Shown here in pieces: positions 1-9,591 of a DNA stretch of 64,000 nt (position 1 is the stretch's first letter; every line of letters begins with the position of its first letter). The DNA is from Chlorobiota bacterium (GTDB lineage: Bacteria; Bacteroidota; Ignavibacteria; Kapaibacteriales; UBA961): assembly GCA_014191195.1 (NCBI GenBank), contig BJGZ01000002.1:176319-240318 (forward strand), read 5' to 3'. The notes under the pieces were generated by a model. It made no database searches and was not told the DNA's origin. It was given only the letters and a program-made list of their open reading frames with translations. The translations under genes were made by a program, and so were the position numbers.

Positions 1-1880
1 TGAGTCCAAATCGTACAGCCCATTTTAATACAAGAATGAATGGCTATGATATAGCAGCAGATCCACTTGGTTATCCAGAATCATATTTTACTCCGCCAAT
101 AGAAGCAATTGAAAGAATCGAGATAGTTCGAGGGGCTGCTTCGCTTCAATATGGACCTCAATTTGGTGGTATGATTAATTTTAAGATGAAAAAAGGTATA
201 GATTCTGTGCCATTGCATGCAGAATTCAGAATGAATGGCGGATCTTTTGGATTAATGGGTATATCTGCATTAGTTGGAGGAGAATCTAAAGGATTAAATT
301 ATATCAGTTTTTACTCATATAAACAAGGCAATGGATGGCGTCCGAATTCCGATTTTTCAGCTCATACAGTGTATTCTGCTTTATCATATAATATAAGTGA
401 ACATCTGACGCTAACATTTGATGTGACAAATCATCATTCACTAAGTCAGCAACCAGGTGGTTTAACAGATAGGCAATTTCAGGTAGATCCTTCGCAATCA
501 AGTAGATCAAGAAATTGGTTCTTGATAGATTGGCAGATATATGCTTTGAATATCCTCTATGAAATATCGCCTATAACCAGAATACATTCTCGAACATTTT
601 CTGTTATAGCACAAAGATCATCTGTAGGTAATCTTCAGAATATTTCAGTGTTAGATAATGGAAAAGAAAGAACATTAATAGATGGTGTTTTTGCAAATAT
701 TGGCAATGAAACACGGTTAATGCATACAATTTTTATCAATGATATACCGGCTAATATTGTATTGGGTGCAAGAATATATCAAGGATATTCAGTTCAAAAA
801 CAAGGATTTGGTTCAAAAGGATCGGATGCAGATTTTACATACTTAGATCAAGATAATCCGGAGCAATTATTGTATAAAAATCCAGGTAAAAATATTGCAG
901 GATTTCTTGAATGTGTAATCAGGCCCACAGAAAACTGGAGCATTGTTCCAGGTATACGAGTTGAATATATTGCCACATATGCCAATGGATGGTATAAAGA
1001 TAGAATAGTAGATCTTTCTGGTAATTTGGTACAATCATCTACATATAATGAACAGAAATCAAATCTACGATCCTTTGGATTGTTTGGTCTTGGAACAAGC
1101 TATGTATTTGATAATGGACTTGAATTATATGCTAATTATGCGCAAAATTACAGAGCAATGACATTTAGTGATATGCGCATTGTTAATCCAAATTTTATTG
1201 TTGATACTAATTTATCTGATGAAAAAGGATTTAATGCAGATCTAGGAATTCGTGGCTCTTTATTTAACGGCTTATTCTATAGCGATATTAGTTGCTTTTA
1301 TTTAGAATATGATAAAAGGATAGGAACAATCTTAGCAGCAGATAAAGCCCCTTACTATATACCATATAGATTAAGAACCAATATTGGATCATCTAGAACG
1401 ATTGGGATTGAAGCAATTGTAGAAACAGATATATGGAAACTGTGGATTGATGATGATTCAAGAAGTGTAAAGGCATTTATCAATGTTTCATATCTAGATG
1501 GAATATATACTTCTTCTTTGCAGACAGGAATAAAAGGCAAACAAGTAGAACAAGTATCTCCTTTTACATTAAGGACAGGATTACAATATGAACAAGATAA
1601 ACTAAAAGCAAGTATTCAATATTCTTATGTGTATAAACAATATTCAGATGCAACCAATGCTGAATATACATCAAATGCTGTGATTGGTTTAATCCCCTCT
1701 TATTCGATTATGGATATTTCATTGAGTTATAGACTATTACAATCATTGATTGTTGATATGCATATACAAAATGTATTTAATGAATCATACTTTACAAGAA
1801 GAGCCGAATCATATCCAGGACCAGGCATTTTACCTTCAGATCCCAGAAATATTACCTGTAGTATTCAATATTCATTATAA
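1..1880 (+). CDS. TonB-dependent outer-membrane receptor, FecA-like (5' end outside window)
   Basis: This is the C-terminal part of a TonB-gated outer-membrane receptor that would import a ferric chelate or similar ligand. The frame is open to the left edge, so the signal peptide and most of the plug are missing; the first ATG at 36 is internal. The visible start is the end of the plug, with the motifs FTPPIEAIERIEIVRG and ASLQYGPQFGGMINF that are typical of FecA-type plugs. About 570 residues of alternating aromatic/polar beta-barrel follow, including the late-barrel motif IQNVFNESYFTRR and a C-terminus ending in an aliphatic residue. Its stop (ending at 1880) directly abuts the stop of the convergent gene at 1881. 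The substrate is not readable from sequence; iron citrate is only a family-level guess. Confidence 0.9.
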   Translation, partial: SPNRTAHFNTRMNGYDIAADPLGYPESYFTPPIEAIERIEIVRGAASLQYGPQFGGMINFKMKKGIDSVPLHAEFRMNGGSFGLMGISALVGGESKGLNYISFYSYKQGNGWRPNSDFSAHTVYSALSYNISEHLTLTFDVTNHHSLSQQPGGLTDRQFQVDPSQSSRSRNWFLIDWQIYALNILYEISPITRIHSRTFSVIAQRSSVGNLQNISVLDNGKERTLIDGVFANIGNETRLMHTIFINDIPANIVLGARIYQGYSVQKQGFGSKGSDADFTYLDQDNPEQLLYKNPGKNIAGFLECVIRPTENWSIVPGIRVEYIATYANGWYKDRIVDLSGNLVQSSTYNEQKSNLRSFGLFGLGTSYVFDNGLELYANYAQNYRAMTFSDMRIVNPNFIVDTNLSDEKGFNADLGIRGSLFNGLFYSDISCFYLEYDKRIGTILAADKAPYYIPYRLRTNIGSSRTIGIEAIVETDIWKLWIDDDSRSVKAFINVSYLDGIYTSSLQTGIKGKQVEQVSPFTLRTGLQYEQDKLKASIQYSYVYKQYSDATNAEYTSNAVIGLIPSYSIMDISLSYRLLQSLIVDMHIQNVFNESYFTRRAESYPGPGILPSDPRNITCSIQYSL

Positions 1881-3761
1881 TTATTTGATCATTTCTATTG
1901 TAATACAATCATTATATGATCTTCCATAGGGTAATTCTTGCGTAAATAATACTCTATTTGGGTCTTCACCATAGTTTAAAAGCTTTATAGTACTATGTTT
2001 TCCTGTTTTAGCTACGTTGAGTTCTATTTGACTCTTAATACGCTCTAGAAGCTTTTGTACCCTGTTTTCATTCTCTTTGGTATCTCCATTTGCTCCAGAG
2101 CTTCCGATCAATACTATTTCTGTGTGATTATTGAGTTTTGACTGAACTAAAGAGACAATTTCTTCTATGAAATATTCTGGTTTTTCATATCCTTCATGTA
2201 ACACTGTAAATCGTTCTGCACTCATCTTTGCAGCATTACTCATTGTTAATGCAAAAGAAGTATCCGCTTGTAATTGAATACCTGTTGATTTTTCTGCTTG
2301 AACCGAAGCTGTGAATTTTCCTGAAGCTAATGCACCATTCAATAATGAAGTTGCATTTATAAAGGTTTTTTGAGTTGAAAAAGGACCGATATTCTTCATA
2401 AATTCATCAGGGCCTTGTAACTGCATTGTCCATGATGAAAGATCAGATGGTGAATATACTCGAATCTCTATTTCATTTTCTGGTGGATCTACGCTTTCAA
2501 AATGTAATAGTACTGGTTTTAGCAAAGATGAAGAGTTGGACTTAAGAACAATTCTTCTACTATCTTGTCTTTTAAAAACAATATCTACACTATCATCACT
2601 ATCATAGTTTCTTATGTTTTTTTGATTATTATCTTCTAATTGTTTGATTCGCCCTCCATCTATTCTAAATATTCCAGTTAGATAGTCCTTGATATATCCA
2701 GCAATAATAATCCCATCTTTTTCTTCTGGTGCAATACCTGTAATATATAGTGTGTCCTTGGAATGCGTCATCCTTGAACCGATAATATTCAACATTTGTT
2801 GATAAACCATTATTCTTTTTGAAGCATGTTTCTGCTTATCACTATCGGTAATTATATCATCTAATTGAGATTCTGAAAAAGACGCTGCTTGCTCGCTAGA
2901 AAGTTGTTGATAATAAAATGGAATATTTGAGTTATTGGGTCTGAAATATACTATAGGAAGTAAAGGGAAATTCTCTGCGATTCTTCTTTTTCCGGCTATC
3001 TCTTTTGGAGTTTTAACATAAAAAGATAAACTATCAGTAGCTGGAAATTCTTTATCAATAGTACTCTTATTGAATTGAAAGTGCAGTGAAATGCCGGCTC
3101 TGATTGATACAGTAGACCAAATATTTGCCAAACCGCTATTATTTACTGAAAACTCCCCTTTTCTTTGATTAACCATCCAAGAAGATTCTAAAAATGTATA
3201 TAGTTTGGATGAGAAAGATCCTGCAGAAAATGATAATGGAGTTTTATACATAATGCCACTAAGAAAACCGGGACATACAGCATTCATAGCAGGAATGGGA
3301 TTGTCATTATCACTTGCATCAATACGGTTAATTTTATTGTGAATAAGAAAAGATATGCTTGGTCCAATATATAAAGACAATGTTGGTAAAACTGAATAAT
3401 GAAAAGATATATCATTAGTGATATAAGCTAAAGAAGGCATCATTTGTCTGGAATTTGCAATAAACTCATCTTGAATAATCCCACTTCTATTATCATAAGA
3501 AGTACGTAATCTAAACCCAATTGTAGGTGATGAATATGAAACAAAACCACCTGTATACATAAGAGGATTACTTATTTCAGATTTTCCTTTATTAGCAAAA
3601 TTAGTAGCTAAACCAATAGATGTTAAGTCTTGATAACCTACACCAATGGCATTGATACCAAAGCCAAAATCTGTTCCATATGTATAAGAAAATTGGGCAG
3701 AAACTGGCAGATAGATCAATAGACACAGTACACTTGAAAAAAAAGTATAAATAAAATTCAT
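1881..3761 (-). CDS. Outer-membrane protein with OmpA-like C-terminal regions
   Basis: This is a 626-residue exported protein. It starts with a clear signal peptide (MNFIYTFFSSVLCLLIYLPVSAQ), followed by about 220 residues of beta-strand-rich sequence resembling an outer-membrane barrel. After that comes a region with OmpA-like character: VYFRPNNSNIPF near residue 275, and a second copy beginning SAERFTVLHEGYEKPEYF with the NENRVQKLLERIKSQI helix near the C-terminus. OmpA domains bind peptidoglycan, but these copies are divergent and the canonical NxxLSxxRA motif is not intact, so peptidoglycan binding is inference. It lies 5 nt downstream of recG on the same strand and is convergent with the TonB receptor. 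A T9SS-associated or structural outer-membrane role is possible. Confidence 0.6.
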   Translation of the reverse strand: MNFIYTFFSSVLCLLIYLPVSAQFSYTYGTDFGFGINAIGVGYQDLTSIGLATNFANKGKSEISNPLMYTGGFVSYSSPTIGFRLRTSYDNRSGIIQDEFIANSRQMMPSLAYITNDISFHYSVLPTLSLYIGPSISFLIHNKINRIDASDNDNPIPAMNAVCPGFLSGIMYKTPLSFSAGSFSSKLYTFLESSWMVNQRKGEFSVNNSGLANIWSTVSIRAGISLHFQFNKSTIDKEFPATDSLSFYVKTPKEIAGKRRIAENFPLLPIVYFRPNNSNIPFYYQQLSSEQAASFSESQLDDIITDSDKQKHASKRIMVYQQMLNIIGSRMTHSKDTLYITGIAPEEKDGIIIAGYIKDYLTGIFRIDGGRIKQLEDNNQKNIRNYDSDDSVDIVFKRQDSRRIVLKSNSSSLLKPVLLHFESVDPPENEIEIRVYSPSDLSSWTMQLQGPDEFMKNIGPFSTQKTFINATSLLNGALASGKFTASVQAEKSTGIQLQADTSFALTMSNAAKMSAERFTVLHEGYEKPEYFIEEIVSLVQSKLNNHTEIVLIGSSGANGDTKENENRVQKLLERIKSQIELNVAKTGKHSTIKLLNYGEDPNRVLFTQELPYGRSYNDCITIEMIK

Positions 3762-3766
3762 ATATA

Positions 3767-6091
3767 TTATGCTATGTTCATAAAAAAGGTATCAGACATT
3801 CTTAAGCGTTCATATTCATTTCTTATCACATTATGAAGCGGCATTCTTAATTGTGGATCTTGTTCTATAATCTGTTCGGCAGTTTTCTTACTATGTTCAA
3901 TTATTTCGCTATCATTAATCAAATCAATAAATAAAAATTTAGGAATACCAGATTGTCTTGTCCCCATAATATCCCCAGGCCCCCTCAATTTCATATCTGC
4001 TTCAGCAATCTGAAATCCATCATTAGTTGAAATCATCGTTGTTAATCTTGCAATTGCAGATGCTCTTTCTAGGTGTAGATCTTCGGATTTTTGTTTATTG
4101 ATATGAAAGCGAAAATGATCTTTTGTAGCAAGAAAACACATTGATTGTAGATCATTTCGCCCAACTCTTCCCCTTAATTGATGTAATTGTGCTAATCCAA
4201 AACGTTCGGCATTTTCAATTAACATTACTGTTGCATTTGGTATATCTATGCCAACTTCTATAACAGTTGTAGATATTAAAATCTGATATTCTTTATTCTT
4301 AAATGCTTTCATCACTCGTTCTTTTTCATGCCATGGCATTTGGCCATGCAGTAAACCACAAGAATAGTCAGTAAATACTTCGGTTTTTAGAGATTCATAA
4401 TGTTCAATTGCCGATTTGGCATCAATAGTTTCTGATTTTTCAACCAAAGGATAGATAATATACGCTTGTCTTCCGGCTTTGATTTCTTGTTCTATCGTTT
4501 GATATGCCCTATCTATGGTAGAATCAAAAACAATTTCAGTTTTGACTGGTTTTCTACCTATTGGCATTTCTTTGATTGTAGTACTATCTAAATCCCCATA
4601 TAAGGTCATAGATAATGTTCTAGGAATAGGAGTAGCACTCATTACTAATATATGCGGAGATAATGAATGATGTTGTGGGGATTCGATCAAGGATGCCTTT
4701 GCTAATTGTTTTAATTGGGCTCTTTGCATCACTCCAAAACGATGTTGTTCATCAACGATTATTAATCCTAATTTATGATAAGAAAGCCCAGCCATTTGAT
4801 CTTTGCCATGTGAAGCAAACAGGGCATGGGTTCCTATAACAATTTGTGCTTGGCCGGAAGCAATTTCTGATAATACTTGTTTTCTTAATGATGTTTTTTG
4901 TCCACCAACTAATAGTGTGACATGAATATTATAAGGCTCTAAAAAAGTAGAAATAGAATGAAAATGCTGTTCAGCTAAAGTTTCAGTTGGAGCCATTAAC
5001 ATTGTTTGATATCCTGCATCGATAGCCATTAGCATAGCAAATAAGGATACGATAGTTTTTCCGCATCCAACATCTCCTTGAATCAAGCGATTCATTGGTT
5101 TGCCAGATTCAAAATCATAAGCAATATCCCATAAAGCTTTTTTTTGATCTTTTGTTAATTCAAAGGGTAATGCTTGATGTAAATTTTTAGCTAATGAACT
5201 TTTGCTTGGAATATAAATTCCCTGTTCACTTGTCTTTTTTCCTTGTTTTCTTAGTGCGATAAACAATTGAAAGAAAAATAATTCTTCGAATTTCATTCTA
5301 TTTCTGGCATCAAGTAATTCTTTTGTTGACAGGGGTTTATGTAATGCTTGTATTGCTTTATCTTTAGGCATTAAGCTTTGAGAATTAAGAAATGAATCAG
5401 GCAACGATTCATCAATTAATGATTCAGAATATTCAAATACAATATCAAACATAGAACGCATCGTTTTAATTGAGATATGCGCATTTTTCATTGCTTGATT
5501 AATTGAATATTTTGGTAGAATGACCCCTTTTTTAAATTCTTGTTCATCTTGAGTATCTAAAATGATGATTTCAGGATGCTGAAAAGTTAATTTTCTCCAT
5601 TTTTCATCATAATCTGGTAAACCACTAATTCCAAGTACAATTCCTATTTGTAATACTTTTTTAAAATATGGTACCATATTAAAAAAAACGATCTCTGCAT
5701 ATGCATTAGATTCATCGGAAACTTTTGCAATCAACATTTTGCGACCCTGTTTTCCGAAGGATTTTTCTTGAATTGATTGAATCGAAGCAACAATTGTGAT
5801 TTCTTTTTTAAGAGAAATAGCTTCATCTATATCCATAGATACAGAATTGAATATATCATTCTCTTTCTTAAATTTATGGTGAATACTTGCTATGCTTTGG
5901 ACAGAGGTTCTATCTATATATCCATAAGGAATATAGTACAATAAATCTTTAACGGTGTGAAGTCCTACAGATGCTAATGCTTCTGCTCTTTTAGGTCCTA
6001 CTGATTTTACATATTGTAGTGGAGTATGTGCATAAATCACATATGCGGATTCTTCTTCACTTTTCTTCATGGATATATTTTCATGAATCAT
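3767..6091 (-). CDS. recG: ATP-dependent DNA helicase RecG
   Basis: RecG remodels stalled replication forks and Holliday junctions as an SF2 helicase. The 774-residue length is slightly long for the family. The N-terminal wedge/OB region includes GLHTVKDLLYYIPYGYIDRT (about residues 43-62). The helicase core shows Walker A GDVGCGKT (339-346), the DEQH box (447-450), motif III SATPIPRTLSMTLYGDLD and motif VI QLRGRVGR. The ATG at 6091 directly follows the rfbA stop, giving TAAATG with no gap, so the two are probably co-transcribed; an internal ATG seven codons later is an alternative start. All catalytic motifs look intact. Confidence 0.97.
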   Translation of the reverse strand: MIHENISMKKSEEESAYVIYAHTPLQYVKSVGPKRAEALASVGLHTVKDLLYYIPYGYIDRTSVQSIASIHHKFKKENDIFNSVSMDIDEAISLKKEITIVASIQSIQEKSFGKQGRKMLIAKVSDESNAYAEIVFFNMVPYFKKVLQIGIVLGISGLPDYDEKWRKLTFQHPEIIILDTQDEQEFKKGVILPKYSINQAMKNAHISIKTMRSMFDIVFEYSESLIDESLPDSFLNSQSLMPKDKAIQALHKPLSTKELLDARNRMKFEELFFFQLFIALRKQGKKTSEQGIYIPSKSSLAKNLHQALPFELTKDQKKALWDIAYDFESGKPMNRLIQGDVGCGKTIVSLFAMLMAIDAGYQTMLMAPTETLAEQHFHSISTFLEPYNIHVTLLVGGQKTSLRKQVLSEIASGQAQIVIGTHALFASHGKDQMAGLSYHKLGLIIVDEQHRFGVMQRAQLKQLAKASLIESPQHHSLSPHILVMSATPIPRTLSMTLYGDLDSTTIKEMPIGRKPVKTEIVFDSTIDRAYQTIEQEIKAGRQAYIIYPLVEKSETIDAKSAIEHYESLKTEVFTDYSCGLLHGQMPWHEKERVMKAFKNKEYQILISTTVIEVGIDIPNATVMLIENAERFGLAQLHQLRGRVGRNDLQSMCFLATKDHFRFHINKQKSEDLHLERASAIARLTTMISTNDGFQIAEADMKLRGPGDIMGTRQSGIPKFLFIDLINDSEIIEHSKKTAEQIIEQDPQLRMPLHNVIRNEYERLRMSDTFFMNIA

Positions 6092-6988
6092 TTAATCATA
6101 TTGAGGAATAAATTCCTGAGCCACTCGTTCGCAATACTCTCTATAAGAAGATTTTGGTAATCTTTGTATACATTGATTATAGTCTTCAGCTGTAATATAG
6201 TTCATTTGTAAGGCAATTTCTTCTAGGCATGCAATCTTTAAATTTTGTCTTTTTTCTACTGCATGAATAAATTGGCTTGCTTCTAAAAGACTTTCGGGTG
6301 TACCTGTGTCTAACCAAGCAATACCTCTTCCCATTAATTCTACCCGTAATTTTCCTTGTTGGAGATACTGCTTTTGAACATCTGTTATTTCTAATTCGCC
6401 ACGTGGGCCAGGTTCCAAATTTTCTGCAATAGAAATTACATCATTATTAAATACATATAATCCTGGAATTGCATATCGTGATTTAGGATGTTTCGGTTTT
6501 TCTTCAATGCTGATGACTGTACCATCTGGGTGTAATTCAACTACTCCATATCGTTCTGGATCATGAACTTGATAGCCAAAAATAGTTGCACCTGTATTGG
6601 ATTGTAAGGCTTTTCGAAGAAAATCTAGCTTGCCATAAAATAAATTATCCCCTAAAATCAAACATACTTGATTATTCCCTATAAATTCTTTTCCATAAAT
6701 GAAGGCTTCTGCAATACCTTTTGGTGCAGCTTGTGCCTTATATTCGATATTGATACCCCATTGATTTCCGTTTCCTAAAACTGATTCAAAATGAGGTAAA
6801 TCATGTGGTGTAGAAATAATCAGAATATCTTTAATCCCTGCCAACATCACAGTTGCCAATGGATAATAAATCATTGGTTTATCATAAACAGGCTGTAATT
6901 GCTTACTTATAACAGCAGTTAAGGGGTAGAGTCTTGTGCCACTTCCACCTGCAAGAATAATTGCTTTTGTTGCCGTCATAATTCTCAT
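6092..6988 (-). CDS. rfbA: Glucose-1-phosphate thymidylyltransferase RfbA/RmlA
   Basis: This enzyme makes dTDP-glucose from dTTP and glucose-1-phosphate, the first step of dTDP-rhamnose and related deoxysugar synthesis. The nucleotide-binding loop [11 protein letters not shown] (residues 14-24), [17 protein letters not shown] and [13 protein letters not shown] are all present, and 298 residues fits the short RmlA type. The usual partners rfbB, rfbC and rfbD are not in the window. An alternative ATG three codons in (6979) gives [12 protein letters not shown] and is equally plausible. A TAnnTTTG-type motif lies 31 nt upstream of the first ATG. Confidence 0.95.
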   Translation of the reverse strand: MRIMTATKAIILAGGSGTRLYPLTAVISKQLQPVYDKPMIYYPLATVMLAGIKDILIISTPHDLPHFESVLGNGNQWGINIEYKAQAAPKGIAEAFIYGKEFIGNNQVCLILGDNLFYGKLDFLRKALQSNTGATIFGYQVHDPERYGVVELHPDGTVISIEEKPKHPKSRYAIPGLYVFNNDVISIAENLEPGPRGELEITDVQKQYLQQGKLRVELMGRGIAWLDTGTPESLLEASQFIHAVEKRQNLKIACLEEIALQMNYITAEDYNQCIQRLPKSSYREYCERVAQEFIPQYD

Positions 6989-7018
6989 CCGTTTTTAAAG
7001 TAATAGATAATATAAGTA

Positions 7019-7026
7019 CAAAAATA
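7019..7026 (-). promoter_or_regulatory. Candidate -7 promoter element upstream of rfbA
   Basis: Read on the minus strand this is TATTTTTG, which matches the Bacteroidota -7 consensus TAnnTTTG. It would give a leader of roughly 20-30 nt for rfbA-recG. I see no convincing TTG-type -33 element at 19-21 nt upstream, and in such AT-rich DNA the match could be chance. Confidence 0.3.
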
Positions 7027-7030
7027 AAAA

Positions 7031-7072
7031 AAGGCAATAGAACAGAACTAATAATTCTCTTGCTATAGCCTT
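7031..7072 (-). terminator. Rho-independent terminator of the pst-phoU operon
   Basis: On the minus strand, AAGGCTATAG pairs with CTATTGCCTT (one mismatch), with further pairing of the inner AGAA/TTCT segments. The stem is followed immediately by a T-rich tract (TTTTTTTATTTTTG). It lies about 30 nt after the phoU stop and in front of rfbA, so it separates the two units. Confidence 0.8.
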
Positions 7073-7103
7073 ATAATAACTTGAACGTAGAATACTTATT
7101 TAT

Positions 7104-7808
7104 CTAATCTTCAATTCCTTGATCTAAACTAAGAGGATTGAGAGGATCATATTCTAGATGACGATGACGAACTAATTTAGCTTCAATTAAAAAGATGACA
7201 TTTTCAGCAATATTTGTAGCGTGATCAGCAAGTCTTTCTATATTACCTAAAATCAAAATAAGTTTGATACCTGTATCAATAATGTCAGCATCAGATTTCA
7301 TTAATGTAATGATGTCCTGAACATGTTCGCGTTCAAGATTATCAACTGTTGAATCTGTAGGTAATACATGTTTTGCTAAATCGGGATCATTATTCACAAA
7401 TGCATCAAGGCTTGCTTTTACCATAGTATAGGCTGCATTAGTCATTTTATCGATACCTAAATCTTTTACAAGAACATGAATATTTGGGTCTGCAACAACA
7501 TATTCAGCAATCTCGGTTGCCATATCACCAATTCTTTCTAATTCATTGTTTATTTTAATTGCTGCCAATAAAAGACGCAGATCCGAAGCTACTGGCTGTT
7601 GTAAAGCAAATATTCTTTGACATTGTTTATCAATTTTAATATCAAGTTTATCTACTTTATCATCCCTTTCAATAATAAACTTAGCTAATTCTTCATTACC
7701 TTCTAATAAAGCACGAAAAGCTAGTTCTACTTGTTCTTCTACCAAACTGCCCATACGGATAAGCCTGGTTCTTAATTTATCTAAATCATCTTCGAATGAA
7801 CGATGCAT
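7104..7808 (-). CDS. phoU: Phosphate-specific transport accessory protein PhoU
   Basis: PhoU is a cytoplasmic negative regulator linking the PstSCAB transporter to phosphate signalling. The 234 residues form two three-helix PhoU repeats, with the conserved pattern ELERIGDMATEIAE in the first and NIERLADHATNIAENV in the second; these E/D-rich helices bind the metal clusters known in the family. It is last in the operon pstS-pstC-pstA-pstB-phoU, 69 nt after pstB, and is followed by a terminator. No PhoR/PhoB pair is visible nearby. Confidence 0.96.
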   Translation of the reverse strand: MHRSFEDDLDKLRTRLIRMGSLVEEQVELAFRALLEGNEELAKFIIERDDKVDKLDIKIDKQCQRIFALQQPVASDLRLLLAAIKINNELERIGDMATEIAEYVVADPNIHVLVKDLGIDKMTNAAYTMVKASLDAFVNNDPDLAKHVLPTDSTVDNLEREHVQDIITLMKSDADIIDTGIKLILILGNIERLADHATNIAENVIFLIEAKLVRHRHLEYDPLNPLSLDQGIED

Positions 7809-7877
7809 ATATATATATCTCCGAATCTAAATGCTTGAATGTATAGATTATATCATGTTGTAAAATACAGAAAAAGT

Positions 7878-8645
7878 TTATCCGAATCTTCCGGTAATAT
7901 AATCTTCTGTCTCTTTTTTTGTAGGACTTGTAAACAATGTTCTTGTTTTATCAAATTCTATGAGATTTCCCATATAAAAAAATCCAGTTACATCACTTAC
8001 TCTGGCAGCTTGTTGCATATTATGAGTAACAATTACAATAGTATAAGATTTCTTTAATTCTTCAATTAACTCTTCAATCTTTGCAGTAGAAATTGGGTCT
8101 AGAGCAGAACAGGGCTCATCCATTAATAGTATCTCTGGATTTACCGCTACCGCTCTAGCGATACACAATCTTTGCTGTTGTCCACCAGATAAACTAATTG
8201 CTGAATCGTGTAATCTATCTTTTACTTCATTCCACAAGGCAGCCTTTCGCAAGCTTGTTTCTATGATGCCATCTAATTCAGATTTTGATGGTGAATCTGT
8301 TAATCGCAAGCCATAAGCAACATTTTCATATATGGATTTAGGAAATGGTATTGATTTCTGAAAGACCATTCCTACTTGTTTTCTTAAACTAACTACATCA
8401 ATTTCAGAATCATATACATTTACATCATCGATAAATAAACTTCCTTTGGCGCGAAAAGAATCTATCAAATCATTCATTCGATTAATAGAACGCAATAAAG
8501 TAGATTTACCACAACCAGAAGGGCCAATAAATGCCGTTACTTTATGTAATTGTACTTCTAGAGAAATATCATTTAAAGCATGTTTTTCACCATAAAACAC
8601 ATTGAAATTATTAACTCGAATCTTGGATGAACTTTCTTTAGCCAT
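7878..8645 (-). CDS. pstB: Phosphate ABC transporter ATP-binding protein PstB
   Basis: This is the ATPase that powers high-affinity phosphate uptake at the inner membrane. It has Walker [10 protein letters not shown] (residues 41-49), the Q-loop region [20 protein letters not shown] typical of PstB, ABC signature LSGGQQQR, Walker B EILLMDEP with the D-loop SALDP, and the H-loop [10 protein letters not shown]. The length of 255 is normal. It is 23 nt downstream of pstA. Confidence 0.98.
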   Translation of the reverse strand: MAKESSSKIRVNNFNVFYGEKHALNDISLEVQLHKVTAFIGPSGCGKSTLLRSINRMNDLIDSFRAKGSLFIDDVNVYDSEIDVVSLRKQVGMVFQKSIPFPKSIYENVAYGLRLTDSPSKSELDGIIETSLRKAALWNEVKDRLHDSAISLSGGQQQRLCIARAVAVNPEILLMDEPCSALDPISTAKIEELIEELKKSYTIVIVTHNMQQAARVSDVTGFFYMGNLIEFDKTRTLFTSPTKKETEDYITGRFG

Positions 8646-8668
8646 GATGATTTCTTTATATGTCTGAA

Positions 8669-9589
8669 TTATTTATGTGAACGACGAATTCTTAATCTAA
8701 TATATGCTGCAGTAAGATTTAAACTAAAGGCTAAGATAAGCAATACTAATGTTGAAGCATATTGCAATGGAAGTGCATCTGCAGCATTAGGTGATTGAGT
8801 TGCTAATACATAAATGTGATAGCCCATATGCATAAATTGATCTGCTAAGCTGTCAGGCAACTGAGGTAATGAATATACTGCTCCAACAAAAATTACTGGT
8901 GCAACTTCTCCGGCTCCTCTTCCTATGGCTAAAATTGTACCAGTTAGAATGCCCGTTAGAGAATTAGGTAAAACTACTCTCCAAATTGTTTGCCATTTGG
9001 TTGCACCTAAAGCTAAGCTTGCTTCTCTTAAATCTTGTGGTACATTCCTTAATGCTTCTTCTACGGCCACAATAACAACAGGTAATGTTAATACAGATAA
9101 CGTTGCAGCTGCCCATATCAGCGATGGTTTACTCCAAATTGTTGTCTGTGCTGCTGTATCTATGCCTTTACCAATAAATTGAACAAAAAATCCAACTCCA
9201 AATAATCCAAATACGATAGATGGAACTCCAGCTAAAGTATTGACTCCAAATCGAACAGATCTGGAAAAGAATGATTGTTGCCTTGCATATTCGGAAAGAT
9301 ATATTGCGGTGGCGGTTCCAATAGGAACACCCAATAAAGACATAATAAAAACTAGAAAAACAGTGCCATAAATAGCAGGAAAAATACCACCTTCAGTATT
9401 ATTATTTCTTGGAGCTTCCGTTAGAAATGCCCATGTTATTCCAGGTGCTCCATGCCAAATAAAATGTAAAAGAAGTAATGCTATCAAGAGCACAAGAAAG
9501 ATAGCAGCAAAAAGAGGCAATCCTGTTGAAAGTTTACTTTTTACATAATAATATGATGAATGCTTTTTTTGAAGCAATAATTCTGACAT
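8669..9589 (-). CDS. pstA: Phosphate ABC transporter permease PstA
   Basis: This is one of the two permease subunits forming the phosphate channel. The 306 residues carry about six hydrophobic segments and the cytoplasmic EAA-type loop [20 protein letters not shown] that contacts Pst[21 protein letters not shown] is characteristic of PstA. It starts 2 nt after the pstC stop, so the two are probably translationally coupled. Confidence 0.97.
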   Translation of the reverse strand: MSELLLQKKHSSYYYVKSKLSTGLPLFAAIFLVLLIALLLLHFIWHGAPGITWAFLTEAPRNNNTEGGIFPAIYGTVFLVFIMSLLGVPIGTATAIYLSEYARQQSFFSRSVRFGVNTLAGVPSIVFGLFGVGFFVQFIGKGIDTAAQTTIWSKPSLIWAAATLSVLTLPVVIVAVEEALRNVPQDLREASLALGATKWQTIWRVVLPNSLTGILTGTILAIGRGAGEVAPVIFVGAVYSLPQLPDSLADQFMHMGYHIYVLATQSPNAADALPLQYASTLVLLILAFSLNLTAAYIRLRIRRSHK

Positions 9590-9591
9590 GA

